From JANXQE01 sp035651635 (GTDB taxonomy: Bacteria; Verrucomicrobiota; Verrucomicrobiia; Limisphaerales; UBA8199): a DNA stretch of 47,186 bases. The notes beneath the pieces are model-generated. The model saw only the letters and a list, made by a program, of their open reading frames with translations. It was not told the DNA's origin and searched no databases. This document shows positions 24,169-32,195 of the stretch, one piece after another. Location of the stretch: contig DASRFK010000309.1 in the NCBI GenBank assembly GCA_035651635.1, positions 1-47,186 of the forward strand, read 5' to 3'. Numbering within the stretch: the first letter of the stretch is position 1; each line of letters starts with the position of its first letter. The translations under genes and the position numbers were made by a program.

Positions 24169-25985
24169 GCTTTGATATTCCTTAACTCTCGAAGCGTCGC
24201 CTCCACCTTCGGAATTAGCGCCTTAAGTTCCTGGCTGGTTTTGATCGGCGCGTATTTGGCCAGGTTGCTGGCCTGAAACAATTCCTGTAACGACGCGAGC
24301 GTTGCTTCAGGCACTTCGAGCGGACGCAGTTTTTCGTCAATAACTGCTTCGGTGATGGAGTTTGCCGGCAGATTGAGCCGTTCACCGACTTGTTCCTGCA
24401 ATATACGCACGAGCGCCGCGAAGAACTGTTCGGAATTGTTTTCCGTCGCAGCCTGTTTTAAGACACGAAGTTCCTGTTCGATCAGCCCGGCAACTTCGCG
24501 TTGCCGTCGCAACCGAGGGTTATTGGCCAGGTGCTCCGCGCGTCGTCGGATTATCACCGACCCGACCAGCGCGAGCAAAGGCACGCCTTGGAGGGCCAGG
24601 AACCAGGTTTGCTCCACCAACGGCGGGCTTAGCTGGGCTAACGTTCCGAGCCGCTGCTTATTTGGCACGATATCCTGTGATGGCGGCGGCGAATTATCCT
24701 GCGGTCTTTGGCTATTGGCCAGCACGGTCGGCGCGGCCGAAGCCCCGCCCGGGCGCACTACCAGAGGAATAGCCGATTGGGTCAGTGTCCGGAAAGTCTT
24801 TGCGTCCGGATCGAAGAAACTGAAGGAGATCGGCGGCAGTGCTTTGATGTCGGCGCTCTGTGGTGTCACAATCTCCTCGAAAGTCTTGGTGCCTTGCAGC
24901 CCCAGTTGATCGGTGGTCTCAACTTTGGTCGTCGGCGGATAAGTCTTGAAATCGTGCCATGCAGGTTGTTCGGGCAAGGTCAGGGTATCCAAAGAGCCGC
25001 GCCCGGAGATTTGCACCCTAACCGTAATTGGGTCGCCTGCCGCCACATTGGTCGGCCCCGCGGTCATGGACATCGTGAAACGGCCGATCGCCCCATTGAA
25101 ACTGGCTGGCGCCTTTTCCCGCGGGACCATCAGTGACTGGACTGTTTCAGAGTCCGTGGCGACCGAAAGCTGCCGCTGTTCGCCCCGGTTGAAAAAGCCA
25201 AACGGGTCGAATGGGTCGCGTTGGCGCCCGTTGGACGGCAGTTCGACCACCATGCCGAAGGTCACCGGCCCAACCATCAGCGCTCCTGCTTTGATAGCTT
25301 TAAGCGCCACCTCAACCGGGATGACCGTATAAACGCCGTTACCAATCTGGACCTGATGGCGTTGGCCTTCGACCAGCTTTCCCACGCTAAATCCATCCGC
25401 CGGAAAAGCGGTCAATTGGATCTGGTTGACTCCCTGGACCCGGTTCAGGACATGCAATTGAAGCTGTGCGGTGAAGCTTTCGCCGACATACACCTCTTTG
25501 CGCGGCAGGATCAGCTTGAGAAAAGCCAACTCAGTGCCAGCGTTGACGGCCTGCGTCGACGGGGCCGAGGGCTTCAGCACTTTTAATGTTAAAGGCTGAC
25601 TGCTGACCTTTTCGCCGGCCACATCTGCCGACAGAGCGGGGATCATATAGTCCCCGGGTGCTCGAGGAGTCAGGATGAAGTTATGGGTCAAGGTGGAGCT
25701 GGACTGGCCGTTGACGAATTTGAATTGGCTCGAGGTTCCGGCTTCGGTCACCTGCAAATTGGCTAGCGAGGGTGGCGTCGGCACACTATCAGGCGACCCC
25801 CCTTCAAAAGACAAAGACAGAGTTGCGCTCTCACCCAATGTAATCGTGTCCCGGTCGAGCGACGCCGTAAAGCTGGCGCCGGCGGCATTCACAGCCAATA
25901 CAAACCATAAGCCCACAATGGCCCAAAGGCCCTTCTGCCCTCGACCGCTACGCCTTATACTTGAATTGTCACCAGACGACCTCAT
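24165..25985 (-). CDS. batD: BatD family membrane protein
   Basis: The product is 606 aa from the ATG at 25985; a TTG at 26027 would add 14 residues. After a basic N-terminus comes a signal peptide (GLWAIVGLWFVLAVNAAGA). The mature part begins FTASLDRDTITLGESATLSLSFEGG, a typical BatD (oxygen-tolerance) opening, and continues as repeated beta-sandwich domains (VYVGESFTAQLQLHVLNRV; VAAGDPITVRVQISGRGSLDTL). A single membrane span (about 465-485, WFLALQGVPLLALVGSVII) precedes a helical cytoplasmic end (about 490-606). BatD was described in the Bacteroides aerotolerance operon; its biochemical role is not settled. batE follows with a 4-nt ATGA overlap. Upstream genes run the other way, so batA, batB and batC are not part of this locus. 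Confidence 0.9.
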   Translation of the reverse strand: MRSSGDNSSIRRSGRGQKGLWAIVGLWFVLAVNAAGASFTASLDRDTITLGESATLSLSFEGGSPDSVPTPPSLANLQVTEAGTSSQFKFVNGQSSSTLTHNFILTPRAPGDYMIPALSADVAGEKVSSQPLTLKVLKPSAPSTQAVNAGTELAFLKLILPRKEVYVGESFTAQLQLHVLNRVQGVNQIQLTAFPADGFSVGKLVEGQRHQVQIGNGVYTVIPVEVALKAIKAGALMVGPVTFGMVVELPSNGRQRDPFDPFGFFNRGEQRQLSVATDSETVQSLMVPREKAPASFNGAIGRFTMSMTAGPTNVAAGDPITVRVQISGRGSLDTLTLPEQPAWHDFKTYPPTTKVETTDQLGLQGTKTFEEIVTPQSADIKALPPISFSFFDPDAKTFRTLTQSAIPLVVRPGGASAAPTVLANSQRPQDNSPPPSQDIVPNKQRLGTLAQLSPPLVEQTWFLALQGVPLLALVGSVIIRRRAEHLANNPRLRRQREVAGLIEQELRVLKQAATENNSEQFFAALVRILQEQVGERLNLPANSITEAVIDEKLRPLEVPEATLASLQELFQASNLAKYAPIKTSQELKALIPKVEATLRELRNIKA

Positions 25986-26049
25986 CAATAATCGTCCATT
26001 TTTGCCCACCGGCTGAGCCTGGCGCAAGTTCCAGTTGCACCCGCCGCCG

Positions 26050-26182
26050 TGGTAGGGGACGGCGCGCTGCGCCGTCCGCGCCGCGCCCAGCGGCGCAACG
26101 CCACGATCGCGAATTGCACCATGTCACACCACCTCGTTCCGGCCGCTGAACGCGGCCGGGGACATCCCAGCGCGCTGTCTAA
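26050..26182. repeat. Second copy of the element B core, lacking its 19-bp ends
   Basis: GGTAGGGGACGGCGCGCTGC, then GCCGTCCGCGCCGCG matches the complement of the right half of element B (12640-12700). It is followed by an inverted partner containing GCGGCCGGGGACATCCCAGCGCGC. The 19-bp terminal arms seen at 12529 are not present. It lies between the divergent batD and the 180-aa hypothetical gene. Confidence 0.6.
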
Positions 26183-26287
26183 CTCGTGGTTGCGTTCCCG
26201 ATCCACCCCTTTTCTGGCTAGACTCGTCCAAAGCATGCCTGGCGCTATATGGACAAGTTACCAGTGGTTCTGTTCGGGCAAAGAGGC

Positions 26288-26336
26288 AACCTGTAACCTG
26301 CAACCTGTAACCTGTAACCTGCAACCTGTAACCTGC
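26288..26336. repeat. Seven tandem copies of AACCTGY
   Basis: Seven perfect 7-bp units, AACCTG followed by T or C in the order T, C, T, T, C, T, C, form a 49-bp microsatellite. It is about 80 bp upstream of the 26418 gene. Two to three further units occur at 36147-36165 in an unrelated spacer. A compact run of TTCGG/CCTTCGG repeats follows at about 26355-26378, and then a CCCTTTGGCGCG palindrome. Confidence 0.85.
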
Positions 26337-26417
26337 CCTCCGGCGTCCTCGGATTTCGGCCTTCGGCCTTCGGATTTCCCTTTGGCGCGTCGCGCCAAAG
26401 GGTGGCATGTTGCCCGC

Positions 26418-26960
26418 ATGTCACAGCCAGAGTTTAAGCGCTTCCTGCAAACAACCGAGCTGGCCGAATTAGGACCCAATCGACGGGCCGGGACAGAATC
26501 GGCGGAGAAACTTGAAGAGCAACTGACGCCGCTGCTCAAAGCAGCGGGGCTGGGTGAGGAAAAACAGCAGCTGATTCGGGCGCTGATCCTCCTTTGGCAC
26601 GACCATCTGGAAGCCGCGCACCATCTGGCGCAGGAAATTGACAACCCTGATGGTGCTTTCGTGCATGGCATTATGCATCGGCGTGAACCCGATTTTGGCA
26701 ACGCCGGCTATTGGTTTCGCCGTGTCGGACGGCACCCGGCCTACGCGCGCCTCGCCGAGCGGGCGCACGAGACGCTGCGTCCCTCTTCTGAGCCTGCCCT
26801 GGCCGCCAAACTGATTCGAGGCGGACAATGGGATCCTTTTGGTTTCATCGATGCCTGTGAAGCGGCCGCAGCCAGGCCCGCGACCACTCAGTCGCTATTA
26901 AAGCAAGTGCAGCGTATTGAATTCGAAGAACTGCTCGATTCATTGCTGCGAGCTGAGTAG
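26418..26960 (+). CDS. Conserved hypothetical protein (180 aa)
   Basis: From the ATG at 26418 (MSQPEFKRFL) the product is 180 aa, mostly helical, with no signal peptide or membrane span. The block DGAFVHGIMHRREPDFGNAGYWFRRVG (about 95-121) is striking: His, His, Arg, Glu and Asp are grouped as if in a binding site. I recall the same block in hypothetical proteins of Verrucomicrobia, Planctomycetes and Acidobacteria. A second block, GGQWDPFGFIDACEAA, follows near 147-162. The frame is open upstream to 26049 only because the repeats there lack stops; that extension has no protein-like features. Function is unknown. It is divergent from batD. Confidence 0.78.
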   Translation: MSQPEFKRFLQTTELAELGPNRRAGTESAEKLEEQLTPLLKAAGLGEEKQQLIRALILLWHDHLEAAHHLAQEIDNPDGAFVHGIMHRREPDFGNAGYWFRRVGRHPAYARLAERAHETLRPSSEPALAAKLIRGGQWDPFGFIDACEAAAARPATTQSLLKQVQRIEFEELLDSLLRAE

Positions 26961-27475
26961 CGCAGGCTTTCAGCCTGCCGTATCGCCGATTTTTAGTTCA
27001 ATGCCACCAGGATTTGCTCGTTTTTGACGCCAAGGGCGTCCATCATACCAGCCTGGGGCGCTAGCCCCAGGACGCACCGCCAAAGTGTCATCCAGCAAGC
27101 GCCAAAGGCGCGAAGTCAATTCTCCGCGTCCTGGAGCACTTTTAACCGGCATCATGAGGCGGGCCGTTGGCCCGCTTCGGATACAAGGTCTGCCGATTGT
27201 CCCAGGCCTGGGCCTGGGCTGGTATGAACAACGCCTTTGGCGTCGCGGCAGGAAAGTCCGCGCCACTTCCTTAAAAACCTGGTGGCATTGGACTTTCAGT
27301 CGGCTGCATGACCCCTGCGGAAGGCGTGCTGGAATTTGCATGCGTCCAACACGCCCCGGCCAGGCAGGCTGGAAAGACATGGAAAGACCGTCACGGCGCA
27401 GAAAGTTGCTGACGACATCCTTGCCGGCGTGTAAAAAACGTCGACCAGCGCTCGCGCTGGGATCAATTTCCAACT
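26961..27475. other. Gap without a gene, containing several short palindromes
   Basis: This 515-bp stretch holds small GC-rich inverted repeats, for example CCTGGGGCGCTAGCCCCAGG near 27053, GCGCCAAAGGCGC near 27100 and GCGGGCCGTTGGCCCGC near 27160. Open frames on both strands are low in recognisable protein character. The segment CTGGGCTGGTATGAACAACGC resembles one on the minus strand near 31840 (GCTGGGCTGGTACACTTCACGC), so both gaps probably hold degraded members of one dispersed repeat family. Confidence 0.4.
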
Positions 27476-28777
27476 ATGCGTTATCGACCGATTGATCCGG
27501 CCCTCTTCGTGGCGAATCGCGCCCGACTCGCGGCGCTGTTATTGCCCAACTCCCTGGTTGTCCTCAATTCCAACGATGTCCTGCCTACCAATGCCGACGG
27601 CACCTTGGCCCTGCGACAAAACTCCGACCTGTTCTATCTGAGCGGCATCGATCAGGAGGAAAGCATTCTGTTGCTCTATCCCGAGGCCCACGAAGAGAGC
27701 ATGCGTGAGATCCTGTTTTTGCGCGAAACCAGCGAGTTGCTCGCCACTTGGGAAGGGCACAAACTCACCAAAGAAGAAGCGCAAAAGATTTCCGGCATCA
27801 AACGCGTCGAATGGTTGTCCGAGTTCCGGCCGCTATTCCACCGGTTAATGTGCGAATGCGAACACGTTTATCTCAATTCGAACGAGCACAAGCGCGCGGT
27901 GATTGAAGTCGTAACCCGCGATGCGCGCTTCGTGGCTGATACCCAAGCGCGATATCCACTGCACGATTATCAACGCCTGGCACGGTTGATGCATCAGCTG
28001 CGTGCGGTCAAATCCGAAACCGAGATTGGGTTGTTGCGGCAGGCTTGTGCGATTACCAAGGCCGCTTTCATTCGCGTCTGCAAGTTCGTCCAGCCGGGTG
28101 TCACTGAAACCGAAATCGAGGCTGAGTACGCTCACGAGTTTATCCGTCGCGGCGGTAATTTCGCTTATTGGCCGATCATTGCCAGTGGCAGGAACTCCTG
28201 TGTGCTCCATTACATCCAGAACGACCAAACCTGTCGCAAAGGCGACGTGCTTTTGCTGGATGTCGCGGCTCAATATGCCAATTACAATGCCGATCTCACC
28301 CGCACCATTCCGGTCAGCAGCCGGTTCAGCCGGCGGCAACGACAGGTTTACCAGGCCGTGCTGCGGGTCTTGCGCGGAGCCAGCAAAGCCGCCACCCCAG
28401 GCAAACTGCCCAAACAATGGCAAAAAGACGCCGAGGCTTTGATGCAGGAAGAATTGCTGGCGCTGGGTTTGCTCAAACCAGCCCACGTCCGCAAGCAGGA
28501 CCCGGAACGGCCCGCGCTCAAAAAATATTTCATGCACGGCATCGGCCACCCTTTAGGCTTGGACGTGCACGACCTCACCCTGACGACTTTGCCCATCCAA
28601 CCCGGCTGGGTCTTGACCGTCGAACCGGGGATCTATCTGCCCGACGAAGGCTTCGCCGTGCGCTTGGAAAACAACATCGTCGTCCAGGAAGGCGGGAATG
28701 TCGATCTGATGGAAGATATCCCGATCGAAGCAGATGATATCGAAGGCTTAATGAGCGGCAAACGGCCTTCGAGGTAG
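27476..28777 (+). CDS. pepP: Xaa-Pro aminopeptidase (M24B)
   Basis: This 433-aa metallopeptidase removes N-terminal residues that precede proline. The N-terminal creatinase-like domain (about 1-170) has SDLFYLSGIDQEESILLLYP and WEGHKLTKEEAQ. The catalytic pita-bread domain (about 178-420) carries the five metal ligands: Asp262 and Asp273 (LLLDVAAQYANYNADLTRT), a His in HGIGHPLGLDVHD (354-366, most likely His358), Glu383 (TVEPGIYLPDEG) and Glu398 (VRLENNIVV). All are intact, so it should be active as a dinuclear Mn enzyme. It is cytoplasmic, with no signal peptide. The length matches the family (about 440). The start ATG at 27476 has no strong ribosome-binding site. It is monocistronic. Confidence 0.95.
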   Translation: MRYRPIDPALFVANRARLAALLLPNSLVVLNSNDVLPTNADGTLALRQNSDLFYLSGIDQEESILLLYPEAHEESMREILFLRETSELLATWEGHKLTKEEAQKISGIKRVEWLSEFRPLFHRLMCECEHVYLNSNEHKRAVIEVVTRDARFVADTQARYPLHDYQRLARLMHQLRAVKSETEIGLLRQACAITKAAFIRVCKFVQPGVTETEIEAEYAHEFIRRGGNFAYWPIIASGRNSCVLHYIQNDQTCRKGDVLLLDVAAQYANYNADLTRTIPVSSRFSRRQRQVYQAVLRVLRGASKAATPGKLPKQWQKDAEALMQEELLALGLLKPAHVRKQDPERPALKKYFMHGIGHPLGLDVHDLTLTTLPIQPGWVLTVEPGIYLPDEGFAVRLENNIVVQEGGNVDLMEDIPIEADDIEGLMSGKRPSR

Positions 28778-29169
28778 CGCAGATTTTTTGGTCTGGCGCG
28801 AGTAAGGAGATTCTAAGCTGCGCTACTTTCGGAGAGTCAGCGGAAATCGTCGCGACCGAGACGAGGTGCCACACGCTTCCAAGCAGACGATTCCGTTATC
28901 ACCTATTACGTCGTGAAGCGACTTGGGCAATTGCGCAAACGGAATGGGAATGTTTCGCTTGCAAAGGACGCGGGCGCCAATTGCCCTGCCGCGTCTGCGG
29001 TGGGACAGGGTGGAACTTCATGGGTCTAATGAGGCGCCTGCACCCGACCGCCGCGCACGCTTTCCGCTCGGTGCCCCTGACCAGTGTTTCCAACCTTTTT
29101 GCGCTCCAGCCTCCGGCACTGCGGCGGCAGGTGACGCGCACCGTTTGACGCGCGCGAGAATAACAGATC
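28778..29169. other. Gap without a recognisable gene
   Basis: This stretch follows pepP. It is moderately GC-rich, with open but featureless frames on the minus strand. No hairpin with a T-run, no RNA gene and no insertion-sequence end was recognised. Confidence 0.35.
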
Positions 29170-29525
29170 ATTCGACCATCCTTAGCCCAAAAGCGCCGCA
29201 CAGCGGCGCACTCCAAAACCTTCGGAGTTCGTTCGATTCCTGGAAAGCGCCCCGATGATGAACCCGCCCCAGGACCAGCGCGCCAGCGTCTTGGAGTGCG
29301 GCGCTTTGCGCCGCTTTTGGAACCGGACGACGGGCGGCTCGCGAAACAAATCAAACCGCTCGACGCTACTTTTGCGCCCAACAGCGCCGCACAGCGGCGC
29401 ACTCCAAAACCTTCGGAGTTCGTTCCGTTCCTGGAAAGCGCCCCGATGATGAACCCGCCCCAGGACTTGCGCGCCAGCGTCTTGGAGTGCGGCGCTTTGC
29501 GCCGCTTTTGGAACCGAACTACGGG
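29170..29525. repeat. Two dispersed copies of the array D palindrome
   Basis: Two units about 191 bp apart repeat the features of array D: CAAAAGCGCCGCACAGCGGC (or the variant CAACAGCGCCGC), then GCACTCCAAAACCTTCGG, then GTTCGTTC, then TGGAAAGCGCCCCGATGATG, then GCCAGCGTCTTGGAGTGCGG and CGCTTTGCGCCGCTTTTGGAA. The region between pepP and the coiled-coil gene is thus largely repeat. Confidence 0.85.
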
Positions 29526-29601
29526 TTCGGCAGTGGGGGGGCAGTTGCACAGATTTACGGTTTTGCATGCTGCAAGTGTACAGACCATAAAGGTCCTCGT
29601 C

Positions 29602-30894
29602 CTAAAGCCGCTCAATCTTGGTCTCTGCAAACGGCCGAATGCGAAAAGATGCTTCCTGGGCAAAGGCGGTCATCCGGACATGGACCAGGAATTCCTGCGG
29701 CAGTTTTGCTCTGGACGAGAATCTGATGGTGCCAGATTCATTTCGTCCCAGATGCCGGCCGGCCGGGGACTCGATCGTCAGGCCAGGCTGGGAGGTTGTG
29801 CCAATCAAATCCATCGGCACACCGCGATTCAAAAAATTAAGGGTGACCTCGTTTTCGTGGAAATGGTTCACCTGCCACACAAAGTGATGCCCCATCTCGG
29901 CGTGAGGTTCAGCCAGGTTTTTTTGAAGAAGCCCGTGAAGCTCTTTGATGACCTCCTCGGCTCCGCCGGCCTTTCGCTCAAGTTCCTGGATTTCGGACTC
30001 GAGCGCCGATTTCTGCAGCTCCAGTTCTCGATTCCTCGCTTGTTCTGCCTCCAAGAGCTTCTCGGTTTCTCTGCGAGCGACAAATTCCTGTTGCTTCGGT
30101 AAATCGCCTTCCAGGTAGCGCACTCTCTCCTCGGCACCCTCGGCACGGGACTTGAGCCCGTCGACTTCGCGTTTCAGATGGAAAAAGCGGGTTTCCGTGG
30201 CCGCGCGTTCGTGCCCGGCTACTTCCAACTCCCGCAACTGTCGAGCCAGGTTTTGTCGAAACGAATCGTTTTCAGCCTGCAAGGTCCGAACGCTCTCCTT
30301 CAATCTAATGATTTCCTGTTCGGATTCCTTCAGTTTACTGAAACTGCCGGCGTAAGTCGCCTCGACTTCGCGCAGGCGGAGATCCAAGTCCTGATTGCGG
30401 GTCTCAGAAAGCCGCCGCCGATCGATTGCATCGGTCAGTTCCTGTCTGAGCTGCCGGTAGTCGGCCAGCAGCCGCTCCTTTTCCTGTTTCAAAGCCTCCG
30501 CCTGCTGGAGCACAGCGGCCGCTCTGGTTTGTTCCTCCCCCAAGCGGCGCTGCTGTTCCTGCCGTTCTTCGGCCGCTTTTTTCTTTTCCACTTCCATTTG
30601 GCGGCAGGTTTCCTGCAGCTCCAGAAACTGTTGACGCCTTCTTTCGTCTTCAGCCTTCGCTAGCTCGCCGGCCTCCAGCAACGAGGCGCATGTTTTGCGG
30701 ATGGACGATTGGCCCCCAAGAGCGATTCCCAGCGAGAGAACCAGCATCAGGATGGCCATGATCCAATGAAACGTTCCGCTCAGGACAAAGAACGCCGGCA
30801 AAATGGCGAAAAACAAAACGACGGCTGGCATACTCCAAAACGCTGCGCTGGCTTGTTTCTTAAGCCGGCAGATCCATTCCTTTAGATCAGGCAT
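29602..30894 (-). CDS. Membrane-anchored long coiled-coil protein
   Basis: The product is 430 aa from the ATG at 30894; GAGG sits about 8 nt upstream, and a TTG at 30951 is the alternative. After a short basic cytoplasmic start, two hydrophobic segments (about 19-38 and 42-60, PAVVLFFAILPAFFVLSGTFHWIMAILMLVLSL) form a hairpin in the membrane. Residues about 65-330 are a nearly continuous coiled coil rich in E, Q, R, L and K. The last ~90 residues are beta-type (HHFVWQVNHFHENEVTLNFLN, then ESGTIRFSSRAKLPQEFLVHVRM), perhaps a small sandwich domain. No enzymatic motif is visible. It could be a cell-envelope scaffold or a polar-organisation protein; that is only an inference from architecture. 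Divergent from the 155-aa membrane protein. Confidence 0.8.
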   Translation of the reverse strand: MPDLKEWICRLKKQASAAFWSMPAVVLFFAILPAFFVLSGTFHWIMAILMLVLSLGIALGGQSSIRKTCASLLEAGELAKAEDERRRQQFLELQETCRQMEVEKKKAAEERQEQQRRLGEEQTRAAAVLQQAEALKQEKERLLADYRQLRQELTDAIDRRRLSETRNQDLDLRLREVEATYAGSFSKLKESEQEIIRLKESVRTLQAENDSFRQNLARQLRELEVAGHERAATETRFFHLKREVDGLKSRAEGAEERVRYLEGDLPKQQEFVARRETEKLLEAEQARNRELELQKSALESEIQELERKAGGAEEVIKELHGLLQKNLAEPHAEMGHHFVWQVNHFHENEVTLNFLNRGVPMDLIGTTSQPGLTIESPAGRHLGRNESGTIRFSSRAKLPQEFLVHVRMTAFAQEASFRIRPFAETKIERL

Positions 30895-31272
30895 ATTCGT
30901 ATCCTCGAAGGGGTTGAGCGGTAATGTCCTAAGGGCATGAAGCACTGTCAAGCACCTGCGTTAATCGATTCGCGCCGTCTCGCGCTCAAAACTTCCCAAC
31001 CCCGCCCTCGATTCAATTCGGATTGCTGCGCAACAACTCATTCAAGCCACGCATCTCCGCTTCGGTAGCTGAGCCATGGCACACGCCCGCCACGGTGACG
31101 GAAAGAACCATCCAGTGAACGACAGCCGACATTGGGAAAATGTCATGGGGGAAGTCCCCCACGGTTAGTCCCTCGCTTTCAATCAAGCGACTTTTGGCGC
31201 ATCCAGTACAAGTGTCATAAGAACGGCCGAGCTGGTTCGTCTTTCGCAAGCATTTAGAAAAATTTAACCGTT
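30895..31272. other. Divergent spacer without a supported gene
   Basis: This 378-bp region lies between the leftward coiled-coil gene and the rightward small membrane protein. A 78-codon frame on the minus strand (31013-31249) starts at TTG with no ribosome-binding site and matches no family I know. The AT-rich segment 31250-31270 may include the promoter of the 31273 gene. Confidence 0.35.
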
Positions 31273-31740
31273 ATGAGCGAGCACCAAAGAGAGACGGCTT
31301 TTTTGAGGCACATTATTAGTCGCGGCGAGAGCGCCGAATGCCGCAAACTGGAAAAGAGAATTGCGCAGGTTCAGGCTAACCAGCGCTGTGTGCAACGCGT
31401 GGCCTCGGTGATGTCTCTGTTCCCGTTCCTGGCGTTAGCTGGGATTGGATACGGCGGAATTTTGGTCGAGAGTTTCCCTAACGGTGGGTCTGAGCTCGTC
31501 TTCAGACTTCTTTGCGTGCTTGGGCTGGCATCGATGATTTGCCTCGTTGGTTTCGCGGGCCTTTTAGCGGTCTATCGACTGGAGTTGAACGAGCTGCGGG
31601 AGGAATGTCGGCGCGTTGTCAAAAGACTGGTGGAACCGCATCTAGTTAAGTCTCCCATCGCCAGGCCCCCAAGCAACCATCCAGCTTCTGAGGAAGGTGA
31701 CGATTTCCAAAACCCGGGGCAAGTGAGCGCTAGTATCTAA
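31273..31740 (+). CDS. Small membrane protein with two spans (155 aa)
   Basis: The protein begins MSEHQRETAFLRHIISRGES, then a basic helix (KLEKRIAQVQANQRCVQRVASV). Two hydrophobic spans follow (about 45-65, SLFPFLALAGIGYGGILV, and about 76-98, FRLLCVLGLASMICLVGFAGLLAVY). A second Arg/Glu-rich helix (ELNELREECRRVVKRLVEPH) and a polar tail end it. I recall closely similar short proteins from soil Verrucomicrobia and Planctomycetes genomes, mostly annotated as hypothetical, with the same HQRETxFL opening and the REECRR motif after span two. Both ends are predicted cytoplasmic. Function is unknown. Confidence 0.78.
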   Translation: MSEHQRETAFLRHIISRGESAECRKLEKRIAQVQANQRCVQRVASVMSLFPFLALAGIGYGGILVESFPNGGSELVFRLLCVLGLASMICLVGFAGLLAVYRLELNELREECRRVVKRLVEPHLVKSPIARPPSNHPASEEGDDFQNPGQVSASI

Positions 31741-32195
31741 GATGGGATCCAAGATGTGACCCCTTTGGGTGCACCACAATACCACAGCGGCAAGACGCGC
31801 ATGGACTGCCTTTGCACGCCGCAGGCGTGAAGTGTACCAGCCCAGCGCAACGCCCTGGGGACCCGACGCGGAGATGGCAGGCCGCCCTGCAAGGGCGGCA
31901 GGTTCCCATCGCGCGGGCATTGTTCAATTTCGCCACCCTGCAGCCTTGGGCGACATTATGTTCAGGGGCGGGGACCGATCGTCCAGTCCCAAGAGGGATT
32001 TCGTTTCCGCATGAGATGCAAAGGGTTTTGTGCCGGAGGGGACATATGAAAGTAGCCCAACATCTCAACGCTTGTCACTATCTACATCTGTTGCGGGCTT
32101 GCATTAGTAGATTCGATGGGTTGCGAGGCTCATCGGTTGGGCAGGCTCCGCAACCCGCGAGGGTTGCCAGATAGAAGTGACATGGGTGTTGGCGG
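31741..32195. other. Repeat-like spacer upstream of the IS110 remnant
   Basis: The sequence has short palindromes (GCCGCCCTGCAAGGGCGGC near 31882; GCAACCCGCGAGGGTTGC near 32150) and segments such as AAGAGGGATTTCGTTTCC, a type of degraded dispersed repeat often found between genes in this lineage. No coding region is supported. TGGGTGTTGG (32183-32192) is complementary to CCAACACCCA (32236-32245), which may mark the end of the insertion sequence. Confidence 0.45.

Noticed and set aside
26970..27495. Overlapping open frames on both strands (136 and 167 codons)
   Set aside because: The region is made of short palindromes, the frames lack ribosome-binding sites and families, and pepP has its own clear start.
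28899..29663. 254-codon minus-strand frame
   Set aside because: Most of it is translated hairpin repeat, and it runs into the coiled-coil gene.
31013..31249. 78-codon minus-strand frame
   Set aside because: TTG start, no ribosome-binding site and no family; kept only as part of a gene-free spacer.
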